From NCBI RefSeq assembly GCF_050947875.1, contig NC_134571.1, forward strand, positions 223,954,024-224,018,023: DNA of 64,000 bases, given 5' to 3'. Below the pieces are notes generated by a model, which made no database searches, was not told the origin of the DNA, and saw nothing but the letters and a program-made list of their open reading frames with translations. Made by a program: the position numbers and the translations under genes. The stretch is from Dermacentor variabilis (taxonomy: Eukaryota > Arthropoda > Arachnida > Ixodida > Ixodidae). This document shows, one piece after another, positions 17,714 to 28,142 of the stretch; position 1 is the stretch's first letter, and each line of letters starts with the position of its first letter.

Positions 17714-20357
17714 CATCATCATCATCATCAGCCTGGTTACGCCCACTGCAGGGCAAAGGCCTCTCCCATACTTCTCCAACAACCCCGGTCATGTACTAAT
17801 TGTGGTCATGCCGTCCCTGCAAACTTCTTAATCTCATCCGCCAACCTGACTTTCTGCCGCCCCCTGCTACGCTTCCCTTCCCTTGGGGTCCAGTCCGTAA
17901 CCCTTAATGACCATCGGTTATCTTCCCTCCTCATTACATGTCCTGCCCATGCCCATTTCTTTTTCTTGATTTCAACTAAGATGTCATTAACTCGCGTTTG
18001 TTCCCTCACCCAATCTGCTCTTTTCTTATCCCTTAACGTTACACCTATCATTCTTCTTTCCATAGCTCGTTGTGTCGTCCTCAATTTGAGTAGAACCCTT
18101 TTCGTAAGCCTCCAGGTTTCTGCCCCGTAGGTGAGTACTGGTAAGACACAGCTATTATATACTTTTCTCTTGAGGGATAACGGCAACCTGCTGTTCATGA
18201 TTTGGGAATGCCTGCCAAACGCACTCCAGCCCATTCTTATTCTTCTGATTATTTCCGTCTCATGATCCGGATCCGCCGTCACTACCTGCCCTAAGTAGAT
18301 GTATTCCCTTACGACTTCCAGTGCCTCGCTGCCTATTGTAAATTGCTGTTCTCTCCCGAGACTGTTAAGCATTACTTTAGTTTTCTGCATATTAAATTTT
18401 AGACCCACTCTTCTGCTTTGCCTCTCCAGGTCAGTGAGCATACATTGCAATTGGTCCCCTGAGTTACTAAGCAAGGCAATATCATCAGCGAATCGCCAGT
18501 TACTAAGGTATTCTCGATTAACTTTTATCCCCAATTCTTCCCAATCCAGGTCTCTGAATACCTCCTGTAAACACGCTGTGAATAGCATTGGAGATATCGC
18601 ATCTCCCTGCCTGACGCCTTTCTTTATTGGGATTTTGTTGCTTGCTTTATGGAGGACTACGGTGGCTGTGGAGCCGCTATAGATATCTTCCAGTATTTTT
18701 ACATATGGCTCATCTACACCCTGATTCCATAATGCCTCCATGACTGCTGAGGTTTCGACTGAATCAAACACTTTCTCGTAATCAATGAAAGCTATATATA
18801 AGGGTTGGTTATATTCTGCACATTTCTCTATCACTTGATTGATAGTGTGAATATGGTCTATTGTTGAGTAGCCTTTACGGAATCCTGCCTGGTCCTTTGG
18901 TTGACAGAAGTCTAAGGTGTTCCTGATTCTATTTGCAATTACCTTAGTAAATACTTTGTAGGCAACGGACAGTAAGCTGATCGGTCTATAATTTTTTAAG
19001 TCTTTGGCGTCCCCTTTCTTATGGATTAGGATTATGTTAGCGTTCTTCCAAGATTCCGGTACGCTCGAGGTCATGAGGCATTGCGTATACAGGGTGGCCA
19101 GTTTCTCTAGAACAATCTTTCCACCATCCTTCAACAAATCTGCTGTTATCTGATCATCCCCAGCTGCCTTCCCCCTTTGCATATCTCCTAAGGCTTTCTT
19201 TACTTCTTCCGGCGTTACCTTCGGGATTTCGAATTCCTCTAGACTATTTTCTCTTCCATTATCGTCGTGGGTGCCACTGGTACTGTATAAATCTCTATTG
19301 AACTCCTCAGCCACTTGAACTATCTCATCCATATTAGTAATGATATTGCCGGCTTTGTCTCTTAACGCATACATCTGATTCTTGCCAATTCCTAGTTTCT
19401 TCTTTACTGTATTTAGGCTTCCTCCGCTCCTGAGAGCATGTTCAATTCTATCCATATTATACTTCCTTATGTCAGCTGTCTTACGCTTGTTGATTAACTT
19501 TGAAAGTTCTGCCAGTTCTATTCTAGCTGTAGGGTTAGATGCTTTCATACATTGGCGTTTCTTGATCAGATCTTTCGTCTCCTGCGATAGTTTGCTGGTA
19601 TCCTGCCTAACGGAGTTACCACCGACTTCCATTGCACACTCCTTAATGATGCCCACAAGATTGTCGGTCATTGCTTCAACACTAAGGTCCGCTTCCTGAG
19701 TTAAAGCTGAATACCTGTTCTGTAGCTTGATCTGGAATTCCTCTATTTTCCCTCTTACCGCTAACTCATTGATCGGCTTCTTATGTACCAGTTTCTTCCG
19801 TTCCCTCCTCAGGTCTAGGCTAATTCGAGTTCTTACCATCCTGTGGTCACTGCAGCGCACCTTGCCGAGCGCGTCCACATCTTGTATGATGCCAGGGTTA
19901 GCGCAGAGTATGAAGTCTATTTCATTTCTAGTCTCGCCGTTCGGGCTCCTCCACGTCCACTTTCGGCTATCCCGCTTGCGGAAGAAGGTATTCATTATCC
20001 TCATATTATTCTGTTCCGCAAACTCTAGTAATAACTCTCCCCTGCTATTCCTAGTGCCTATGCCATATTCCCCCGCTGCCTTGTCTCCAGCCTGCTTCTT
20101 GCCTACCTTGGCATTAAAGTCGCCCATTAGTATAGTGTGTTTAGTTTTCACTCTCCCCACCGCCTATTCCACGTCTTCATAGAAGATTTCGACTTCCTGG
20201 TCAGCATAACTGGATGTAGGGGTGTAGACCTGTACAATCTTCATTTTGTACCTCTTATTAAGCTTCACAACAAGACCTGCCACCCTCTCGTTAATGCTAT
20301 AGAGTTCCTGTATGTTACCAGCTATATTCTTATTAATCAGGAATCCGACTTCTAGTT
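17714..20357 (-). mobile_element. RTE-clade LINE, copy B (5'-truncated, best preserved)
   Basis: An RTE insertion in the LINE that flanks it. Its 3' end is the (CATCAT)n stretch at 17714-17729 and its 5' end is at about 20357, within the endonuclease, so the head and start are missing. The flanks AAAATAAAATT (17703-17713) and an A/T-rich run at 20358-20370 look like an imprecise TSD. It lacks the TGA-ATG break and the 1-nt shift of copies A, C and D. Confidence 0.88.
17806..20160 (-). CDS. RTE endonuclease-RT protein, 784 codons open
   Basis: The longest open frame in the window. It starts at an internal ATG (20160) because the endonuclease N terminus is missing, with an in-frame stop just upstream (a TAG replacing a conserved Ser codon). 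Parts: endonuclease end (MGDFNAKVGKKQAG, FFRKRDSRKWTW, NEIDFILCANPG, CSDHRMVRTRISL); a linker (KPINELAVRGKIEEFQIKLQ); RT with HKKGDAKDLKNYRPIS, DQAGFRKGYSTIDHIHT, AFIDYEKVFDSV, KKGVRQGDAISPMLF and FADD (codons 18492-18481, about residue 557); and the RTE-type C terminus (WAWAGHVMRREDNRW). Compared with copy D, a Trp codon has become TGA near the C terminus, removing about 25 residues. It is not a complete protein, since the endonuclease N terminus is absent, but it is the best template for the family. Confidence 0.85.
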   Translation of the reverse strand: MGRVKTKHTILMGDFNAKVGKKQAGDKAAGEYGIGTRNSRGELLLEFAEQNNMRIMNTFFRKRDSRKWTWRSPNGETRNEIDFILCANPGIIQDVDALGKVRCSDHRMVRTRISLDLRRERKKLVHKKPINELAVRGKIEEFQIKLQNRYSALTQEADLSVEAMTDNLVGIIKECAMEVGGNSVRQDTSKLSQETKDLIKKRQCMKASNPTARIELAELSKLINKRKTADIRKYNMDRIEHALRSGGSLNTVKKKLGIGKNQMYALRDKAGNIITNMDEIVQVAEEFNRDLYSTSGTHDDNGRENSLEEFEIPKVTPEEVKKALGDMQRGKAAGDDQITADLLKDGGKIVLEKLATLYTQCLMTSSVPESWKNANIILIHKKGDAKDLKNYRPISLLSVAYKVFTKVIANRIRNTLDFCQPKDQAGFRKGYSTIDHIHTINQVIEKCAEYNQPLYIAFIDYEKVFDSVETSAVMEALWNQGVDEPYVKILEDIYSGSTATVVLHKASNKIPIKKGVRQGDAISPMLFTACLQEVFRDLDWEELGIKVNREYLSNWRFADDIALLSNSGDQLQCMLTDLERQSRRVGLKFNMQKTKVMLNSLGREQQFTIGSEALEVVREYIYLGQVVTADPDHETEIIRRIRMGWSAFGRHSQIMNSRLPLSLKRKVYNSCVLPVLTYGAETWRLTKRVLLKLRTTQRAMERRMIGVTLRDKKRADWVREQTRVNDILVEIKKKKWAWAGHVMRREDNRWSLRVTDWTPREGKRSRGRQKVRLADEIKKFAGTA

Positions 20358-21165
20358 AAAAAATTAAATTAGAGGCAGTACAAAGAAAGGCTATGAGGTT
20401 CATTCACAACAAATATAAACTAGCTGACTCACCGACTAATCTTCTAATGCAGTCTGGATTGCAAACGCTATCTAACAGAGCAAAACACGCGTGCCTGAAG
20501 TAAGATAGATGTCTCCAGGTACATTTAATTTTCTGAGGCTCGAAAACACGTAACAAACTTGTGTAAACTTTAACAGAATACACATGCAACAACGACACGT
20601 GTAAGTATTCATTCTTCCCCCCTCACAGTAGCTTATTGAACCGACTTGATCCTGCTATAAACGCCATCGAATTGTTGTCCGAAATTACGTCACAAGTAGA
20701 AGGTGCAGTGCGTAAATAAAATCATTTATCATCGCATGAATCATCGTCACAAATTTTGCATTGCTTTGCTTCATACGTCCCATTTTTGTTTTTCCTTTTC
20801 AATTCGTTTCTTCTCCCTCTTAAAGTGTACATGTTTTAAGCGCATCTCTTCAAACAACTTTAAAATTTCTTGACGCGTTAAGTGTTATCTTTCAGTTAGC
20901 TCATATTTCATGTATAACTGGTTACTTACATGTTTTTCATTGCTAGTATTATGTTAGTTAACTGTCGTGTGAAAACATGCATTTTTGTCCCTAAACTCGG
21001 CTTCCTTCTTATGTTGCAATCCTTGGGCAATTGTTTTCTTTTTATTTATTTTTTCATTTAACTGTTCTGCCTAGATGCGTACTGATATACATGTATACTG
21101 TAACGCCCAACTGCCACGCTCTCAAATGAGAGTAGCAGTATTGTATATAAATAAAATAAAATAAA
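20358..21165 (+). mobile_element. CR1/Jockey-type LINE, 3' part
   Basis: The RT C terminus resumes at once after the RTE insertion (LEAVQRKAMRFIHNKYK, then LLMQSGLQTLSNRAKHACL), matching the broken end at 17713. A 3' UTR of about 500 bp follows, with AATAAAATAAAATAAA units as its tail at 21148-21165. This proves that the two parts are one element. Confidence 0.78.
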
Positions 21166-21800
21166 CGAAATATTTCTTTTTGTCGACTTTAATTTCGCAA
21201 ATATTGATTGGCATAATGAGGCTGCACCAACGCAAAGAGTGGGGAAGGCAGCGAACCTATTGATCTTTGCCACAGTTTTAATCTGACGCAGCTAATAGTA
21301 GAACCAACTCATATAACACAAAACTGTGCAAACCATTTTAGACCTCCCTTCTAACTAATCTACCAAATAACGTTCAGCCCATTCCTTGCTTCCTTACATT
21401 AGCGACCAAAAAAATAATTCATTTTTAGACCTCCTTCTAACTAATCTACCAAATAACGTTCAGCCCATTCCTTCCTTCCTTAGATTAGCGACCAAAAAGG
21501 AATTCATGCTAGCTTTGAACTGACACCAATCCTGCGCCGGAAATATAACAGAACTCTCCGTCTGCATGACAAGAGAAATTACGTGACGATAAATAATGAA
21601 CTTATTGCAATTTAATGAAGTTCTCGCTCCTAGTTTTCATTGTCGAAGCATTCACGGAAATTTATTCCCGTGTAGAGTTTTCACGTTTCACAGAAGCCCT
21701 GGCTTAAAAACACATGGAAAAGTTTGGAAAACAAGAAGAAACAATTGTACTGTTTAGGCAAGGCTCGGGGAACGGGTGACGCACGGGCGAAGTACCGGGA
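21166..21800. other. Unassigned DNA with an 87-bp tandem duplication
   Basis: The stretch 21336-21421 (starting TTTTAGACCTCCCTTCTAAC) is repeated at 21423-21507 with a few differences. Nothing else is recognised in this interval. Confidence 0.7.
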
Positions 21801-23095
21801 GGCCAAGCGTCACGAAGGTGCGGCATTATTCGATTCGGCGAAGCACCGACCAACGGTCGACAAAAGGTCGTGGAAATAGAGACCGGCGAGCAAGGCGGTT
21901 ATTGCAGATCACTCGGGCAAGCTGCCGAACGAAGCCAAAGGCAGGTTTAGAGATTCTTGTCTTGTTGTTGTGGGCGCGACCGTGACACCCCGACACCTTT
22001 TTGTAGGAACCCCTGTGTATTCTCTGCCCCACGCGTGCATTGAGGAGCTTACTAAGAAAGCAGGGGTGCGAATACTCCGAAATATGTGGTGTCTCTGTGC
22101 AATCCTGTGTCCATGAATTGCTGACAGTGTGTGTGTGCCGACAGCGCTGTATTCCCCCCTGCCGTCGTTTCTCCTGTGTTTGTGAACGAACAACAGAAGC
22201 CCGCCGTAGATTCAAGGGTGTGCGTGTATGGGGCAATACAAGTGCGCGACCTCTAGCAGCAGCGGGGAATCACCCATTCCCTCGCCCCTAATTAAAAGGG
22301 GCGCGGCCATGACCTTGAGAGGAGCCGGGACAACAATTGGTTGAACTAAATTGAATCGTCACCTATATCTGCCCTTCCCCAACACAGGGAACTAGGGAAA
22401 GGAGAAGTTATTTAACCGCAGGTTTTAGACCGAGCGCAGCAGTCTAGAAGCTGAGCCTACAATCTGCTGAAAAGCGTCAAAGAGCTATTGCCGTCCAGTA
22501 TCGCCTGGGTCGCCTAGCCGCTTCTGAACTGCGAGGTACTAGTTGACGTAAAATACGACAAACCAACGTCTACAACGAAGCCCCCGGTAGTTCCCCAGAA
22601 GCTAGCTCAACCTGCTCGAGGGGAGACGTCAGACTTAGACTTCCGGGAAACCCAGCCCAGTAATCGCCTCCACCGCTACGAGATCGGCTTGCCAGCGTTC
22701 TTCGGGAAAGCTCGGCCGCGGATTCCACGCTCTATGGATTTGCTGCTGCTGCCTTGCCATGCGTGTGCCATCATTTTTTTTTCTTTTGAACACTGTTCAG
22801 TTGACCATTATTAAGTGTATTTTGTGTAGTGTTAATTTCTATATTTGCTGTTAACTGTTCGTTGTATTTCATTTGGATTCATCATTCACTTAGATTAAGC
22901 GCATGTGTGTTTGTGTTCTGCTTTTTTGTTTTTCTTTTGATCTGTCTCATTACCAGTTGATAAATATTTTTTTTTCTCTCTTTCTCCCGACTCTGACTTC
23001 TCCGCTGTGTTCGCTTGAGTACAGAACGGCCAACCAGCTTGAATGCCCCGTCGACGACTTCGCTCGGCGGCGAACGGGTGACAAGCCGTGACATT
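21801..23095 (+). other. Probable long LTR region, edges not resolved
   Basis: A CG-rich stretch with a TATA-like TTATTTAACCG at 22409-22419 and a T-rich segment (22770-22990). It ends GACAAGCCGTGACA at about 23092, directly before TTAAACTGGTGCCCGCAGAC, which sits where a primer-binding site would be, about 180 bp ahead of a gag-like ATG. This reads as LTR, then leader, then gag. I could not find the second LTR. Confidence 0.45.
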
Positions 23096-23270
23096 AAACT
23101 GGTGCCCGCAGACAGGACGTTCTGTTCAAAAGCAGCACAGTGAACGAAGAACGAGAATCCTGGAGATTGATCGGTCAGTGCTACTGCCACTATATTGGTA
23201 AATGTCGAATGCCCGTGCATGTGAATGGTGAGCGCGCAAGTTTTTGAGGTGCAGCTACATTTTGGAAGGA

Positions 23271-23372
23271 ATGAAGTTTCACAAGTGGATAGAACAAGCC
23301 AAACAGTTAGGCCTAGAGGGCGCTGAGCTGAGGACATGGTTTGCGGAACAGGGGCAGGCCGTGGAAGCCGAG
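23271..23372 (+). pseudogene. gypsy-like Gag N terminus, truncated
   Basis: From ATG 23271 the peptide MKFHKWIEQAKQLGLEGAEL continues for about 34 residues in a helical, charged style typical of the first helices of tick gypsy Gag proteins. It then changes abruptly into an integrase C-terminal region in another frame at about 23370. This is a fragment of about a tenth of a gag gene. Confidence 0.45.
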
Positions 23373-23766
23373 TTTGCCCTTCGAGTCTCTCCTTTGGACC
23401 ACACTCGACTCGCCGACAGAGTACACTCACGATGGCATAGCCACATCGACCCAAGCTCGCCAGATGGCCCGCATTCATCTTTCTGCTTCACAGAGACGCC
23501 AGAAGTGCCGTTACAACCAGTGCTATGAAGACGTAAAGCACAAACCAGGTGCTCTTGTGCTAGTTTTGTCTCCAACTCGGCGTGTTGGTATTTCCGAGAA
23601 ACTCCTCTCGCGATACAAGTGCCCTTATCGCATCCTTCGCCAGGTGACCCAGGTCACATTTGCAGTGTCTCGGCTGGATTCCACCATGCCTTCACCTCTC
23701 TCTGACATAATCCACGCGAGCCGCCTCAAATCGTACCTTTCTCGGGCCGATGGACCGCACCAATAA
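23373..23766 (+). pseudogene. gypsy integrase C-terminal end
   Basis: The frame 23341-23766 encodes ARQMARIHLSASQRRQKCRY, then KHKPGALVLVLSPTRRVGIS, EKLLSRYKCPYRILRQVTQV and SDIIHASRLKSYLSRADGPH. This is the GPY/F-type C-terminal domain of Ty3/gypsy integrase, with CPYRIL in place of GPYRIL. It ends at a stop just ahead of an LTR (23942-24092), the normal position for a gypsy 3' end. The upstream pol is missing, replaced by the gag fragment of another element. Confidence 0.75.
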
Positions 23767-23941
23767 GGTGCTTTTGCGACGGAGGTGATGCCACAGTCTG
23801 TAATGCGGTAATAAGAGGACACTGATGGTGGCCTTGTAGATGATGAAGAAGAGTTGTTTTTTCGCTGTTCTATGCTGGTTGGCTCCGCCATTAAAATACA
23901 TCTGTGAATAGCTGCACCCTTCTTCCTTCCAGTAACATCAT

Positions 23942-24092
23942 TGTTATGGAAGGATAAAAGAAGAGAAAAGAAGAAGATCGCGAGACGCTGGCTGCGGCGT
24001 GTTGTGGCTGGTCTGCCATCCTAATCGCATTGACTCTGGTTGCATGTATATTGTAAATACAGCCTGTCTACATTACTAACATTCCCGTAGCA
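23942..24092 (+). repeat. gypsy LTR followed by a primer-binding site
   Basis: Starts TGTTATGGAAGG and ends CCCGTAGCA (TG...CA), about 150 bp, with TTGGTGGCAAGTGCTGGG directly after it as the likely primer-binding site. It has an integrase end on its left and a gag start on its right. Confidence 0.65.
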
Positions 24093-24165
24093 TATTGGTG
24101 GCAAGTGCTGGGTAGCACGGCTGGAAACGGAGCTCCGTAGTGGACGTGGCATCACCGTCCCCACC

Positions 24166-25379
24166 ATGAATAACGGTCAGCACGCAGGATCACCGTTGCA
24201 GCCGCCTCCAACATTATCGTCGCGAGCTACGTCGCTGTGCCCTTCGCTTGTGGTTGTGCAACCCAAGGGTTTCGGAACTTTCTGCGGGACCGATGGCGCC
24301 GACGTTGAAAAGTGGGTGGCTATGTACAAACGCGTCAGTAGAATCAACGGTTACGACCCTGCACTCATGCTAGCTAACCTGTTGTTCTACATATGAGGCA
24401 CGGCAAATGTGTGGTACAAAAATCACGAAGAGGAGCTAACCAGCTGGGACTTACGGAAAGATTAGTTAACTCAGCTGTAGAATTGCCGCAAAGCAGGAAC
24501 GGGCCTCTAAGGCCCTATCGTCACGGATTCCTATGTCTCGTACATCCAGGACATACTGGCGCTTTGTCGTAAAGACAATCACGACATGACAGAAGCGGAG
24601 AAGGTCGCACATGTGCTTAAAGGAATTGCTGACGACACCTTTAATCTGCTTATGTGCGAAAGCTGCTTGACAGTTGATGCTATTATCAAAGAGTGACGAC
24701 AATTCGAACAGGCCAAAAGCCGACGCATCCTGCAAACATTCGCCAGACTTCCCAATACTGCCGCGACGTCGACGTGTGGAGATAAGCCTGCACAGCTGCA
24801 TGCGTCGCCATCAGAGGACGTGGTGCGAATTGTTTGACGTGGACTTGATGCCGTGGCACTCACAGCTTTCTGTTTTTGTAGCCCTGGTGCTAGACCTTTT
24901 CAGTTCCCCTCGTACGAGCCATCGTTCGCCAGGAACTTAAAAACGTTGGTATACATTCTGTCAGTGTTGTCACCAGCTCCAAAGCCAACGAACGCCCTTC
25001 TGCTATTTTCGCTCCACCGCAACGCTTCTCTCCGCGTTATCGCAACCCGACTGAGTGGAGGACTGTGGACGACGAGTCGATAAGTTTCACCTGTCACCGC
25101 ATTGGTGATGTCTTCCGATACTGTCGCAACTCATGGCCCTCAACCCCTGTCAAGCCAACCAACCTGAGCCGTTTTGGTCGAAGTGCCCACAATGTTTCGC
25201 CCGCCGCCGAGTCTTACACTGCCAACAACTCTGCTTGGAACACGTGGTACAGTCGCTCGACATCACCGCGTGATCGCCAGTCTAATTCATCGCAAACGCG
25301 TTGCCTATCTTCCCGTTCGCCACAGCCACGTCGCCTTTCGTCCCCTGGGGCTTTCGGGCGCACTAATTCGGAAAACTAA
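24166..25379 (+). pseudogene. gypsy Gag, decayed
   Basis: Begins at ATG 24166 (MNNGQHAGSPLQPPP) with GFGTFCGTDGADVEKWVAMY, then an in-frame stop after LLFYI (near 24394). Later blocks are DSYVSYIQDILALCRKD and VAHVLKGIADDTFNLL. A degraded nucleocapsid (FTCHRIGDVFRYC) and a Ser/Arg-rich tail ending RTNSEN at 25379 close the gag. It is related to the gag at 15833-16465 in the same block order. Several stops and shifts make it a fossil. Confidence 0.75.
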
Positions 25380-25486
25380 AATTGTAGCGCTCGGAAGTGG
25401 TGCTGCATAGCCTATTGCTACAGCAAATGCTCGGTGTGTACCCACAAAGAGAAGTGTAATCGATGATAAAATAGACCGCGTACCTC

Positions 25487-25497
25487 TCCAAGCACTC
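25487..25497. repeat. Target-site duplication (left) of the Penelope insert
   Basis: TCCAAGCACTC. The same 11 bp occurs at 27738-27748 on the far side of the insert. Joining the flanks restores the gypsy protease reading DRVPLQALVDTGA. Confidence 0.7.
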
Positions 25498-27737
25498 TAA
25501 TCGATAGTTTGACGGAAGCCCGCCTGGTCTGGATGAGACACGACAAAGAAAGACGTGCACCGACCAAATACACCGACCAGGTCAAGATACGGATATGCCA
25601 TGCCGAGTTTACGCACAAAGTCGAACTTCACAGACTCTCTGACGCAGCCAAAACGCATCGTCCACACGGCGTGACTGCGGCGGCCCACAATATGTCTTCG
25701 CACAAATTTGATCCTGCTGAGGCTTCTGTTCTTGAGCTAGGCCTGAACTTCAATGTTGGTCCTCCCCTGGACGTGAGAAAGGCGGTTTGCGCTGTGGACC
25801 AAGCCGTCAGCCAAGTTCATCAGTCCCAACTGGATAAGGCCCGCACCCGCGTTATCGGTGTCTTCTCTCGGTTGCATCAGCGGAAATTTGCGTCACCACT
25901 TTCTGCTGAGGAACGCAGTGCAGTCAAGCGGCTTCGTGAGAACTCCGAAATCGTTATTCTCCCTGCTGACGAGGGGAATGCCACAGTTCTCCTGGGTACG
26001 GCCGTGTACAAAAGAAAAATGATGCATTTGCTTGTAGAGGCCCCGGCTCACCCGGGACCCTACATTGAAGGTACAGAAAGAACTGCGGAAACTCCTAGCG
26101 GAGGTGTTCCACTTTGGCGCTCCCGAGCACAAGTCCCTCTACTACGCGCTTCTTTGCCATAATGGCGCGCCCCCTGCGTTTTATGGCTTAACGAAGATGC
26201 AGAAACTGGGTGTCCCTTTGCGACCCATAATTAACATTACCGGTTTGCCCCTGCACAAGCTATGCGGCTTCCTGCACAGAATTTTGTCCCCTCTCATGGG
26301 AAAAGGCATAATGCATATGCGAGACTCCACCGATCTAGCTGAAAAAGTTCGGGATCTCGTCCTTGACGACGACGAGGTGATGGTTTCCTTTGACGTTGTG
26401 TCTCTGTTTACTTCCATTCCCACTGAAATGTCCATGGAAGCGTGTCTAAACGGCGAGCGTCTACCGTAACGCTCGCCGTTGGATGTCCTCGACTTCAGTC
26501 TCTTCCATTTCCGTGTGGGAAACACCTACTCCTGTTTCAATAAGGCAATCTACAAGCAAGTTCACGGCGCACCAATGGGTGCATCTGTCTCGGTGACCGC
26601 TGTGAATCTGACATTGGAATGGCTGGAAAGTCGCGCGCTCGCTTCTTTCAACACATCACCAAGAATGTTTCTACGCTACGTTGATGACTGTTTTTGCCTA
26701 ATCAAGCGCTGTGCGTTGGAAGCTTGCACCACGCATCTAAACAATCAAGCAGATTCAGTTCATGGTTGAGATGGAGACAAACAAGAAACTGCCTTTTTGG
26801 GCGTTTTGGTGAAAAGAAGCAATGGTGCGCTTTCTTTCGATGTGTTCAGAAACAGTACACACACTGTCCGGTACCTGAACTTCGTGTCTGTGCACCTTGA
26901 CCCTGACAAGAGGTCAGCAGTTGCCTCTCTGTTGGGCCGTACGAGCCGCATTTGCACGAAACCTGGAGACTTAAATTCCGACATGCAGACAATACGGAAA
27001 AATGTTTCGTCGAGCGGTTTACCCCCTGCGCTTGTGAATGCTGTGGAGCACCGTTTATTAAACCCTTTCCAAGCTGGCAGTGCCCGTCTGAAGAAACGCG
27101 CTTCCATTCCTTACGTGCACGGGATAAGCGAGACCTTTTCGCACCTGCTGCGTAAATATGACGTTGAGGTGGCTCACGTTCCTGTGAGGAAACTGAGTCA
27201 CGCACTCGTTAGTGGTTAGGACAAGTTACCGAAGAAAGCCTTTCCTGGCGTTGTTTACAAGATCCCCTGTGCGGATTGCGATTGCGTCTACATAGGGGAG
27301 ACGGGTAACCTTAAACAGCGGCTGCGGCAACATCAAAACGATGTCGGTAAGAGAAGAGTTGCTTCGAATGCATTGGCAGAGCACGCAGCAACGACTACGG
27401 ACAGTGTTGACTGGATGAAATATAGTCTAATCGGCCAGGAAAGAAACTGTGTGTCACGTCTGCTCCTGAAGTCTCTCGAGATAAAATCTACGGAACACAT
27501 GATCAATCAAAACGAAGGAACCCTTCCCGCGTCTTACGCGCGTGCTTGCGCCACATGGTAAAATCTATTTAGGCAGGCACTTCAACATTTTCGCCCAATT
27601 GTGAAAAAGGCTCCTGTACGGGAGCTCAAACGCCTTGTCTTTTAAATAAGTTTTACTTGGTTGGTGTACGTCTTTTTTTGTACTGTCCAAGCACTGGTGA
27701 AAAGGTAGAGAAAACCCTGGGCACTAGGCCGACTAAA
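25498..27737 (+). mobile_element. Penelope-like element with GIY-YIG endonuclease
   Basis: Inserted into the gypsy protease region between two copies of TCCAAGCACTC. The plus strand encodes an RT of the Penelope type and a C-terminal GIY-YIG nuclease, about 685 codons in total, then about 175 bp of 3' sequence. A third copy of TCCAAGCACT lies at 27686-27695, so the right edge may instead be 27685. Family-level names (Penelope, Poseidon, Neptune) cannot be settled here. Confidence 0.82.
25509..27561 (+). pseudogene. Penelope RT plus GIY-YIG nuclease, four breaks
   Basis: An N-terminal region up to about 26062 carries ILPADEGNATVLL (the motif typical of Penelope RT). After one frameshift a single frame runs 26065-27561 with three stops (26467, 26767, 27217). 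It contains PPAFYGLTKMQK, VPLRPIINITG, VSFDVVSLFTSIP (motif A), HGAPMGASVSV, FLRYVDDCFCL (catalytic YVDD codons at 26677-26688), FLGVLVKRSNGALSF, then the nuclease with GVVYKIPCADCDCVYIGETG and a conserved R and H after it (RLRQHQ). The Cys-rich spacer between GVVY and VYIG is a known feature of Penelope nucleases. The element would cut target DNA and prime its own cDNA. Confidence 0.83.
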
Positions 27738-28142
27738 GTCCAAGCACTCGTCGACACTGGAGCCTACGTACCTGTGCTGAGTGCTAGCCTACGTAGACGT
27801 TTAAAGAAGGTCCTCTCTCCAGTAGCTGCACAAGTGCTTCGTGTGGCCGACGGCGGCGTGCTTGTTGTGCTTGGAATGTGTACTGCGCGTTTACGTATAG
27901 CCCGAGGCCCTACTTCGGTTCCCTTTGCTGTGATCGACAACTGCCCTCACGACGGTATCCTTGGATTGGACTTTTTATCCAATCATTCTGCTCTCATCAA
28001 CTGCGCAACCAGCGTTCTTCAGTTGGAACTGCGTCAATTCCCTGTTGCTCCGAGCACCACCCAACCGCACTTGTGCTCGCTTCAATATGCGCGTCTGTCA
28101 CCCGAGGCAGTGGCCCTGTCTTTGCTCCGAATATCTCCGTAA
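27738..28142 (+). pseudogene. gypsy aspartic protease (continues the 24166 gag)
   Basis: Right after the Penelope element the reading is QALVDTGAYVPVLSA, with DTGA as the catalytic motif, then LRRRLKKVLSPVAAQVLRVA and HDGILGLDFLSNHSALINC, the flap and end of a gypsy protease. It stops at 28140 and what follows cannot be read as Pol. An open frame begins at 27657, but that start lies in the Penelope tail. The remaining RT, RNase H and integrase are absent. Confidence 0.75.

Noticed and set aside
19382..20182. Plus-strand open frames over RTE copy B
   Set aside because: They are antisense shadows of the RTE reading frame, and similar shadows appear over copies A, C and F.
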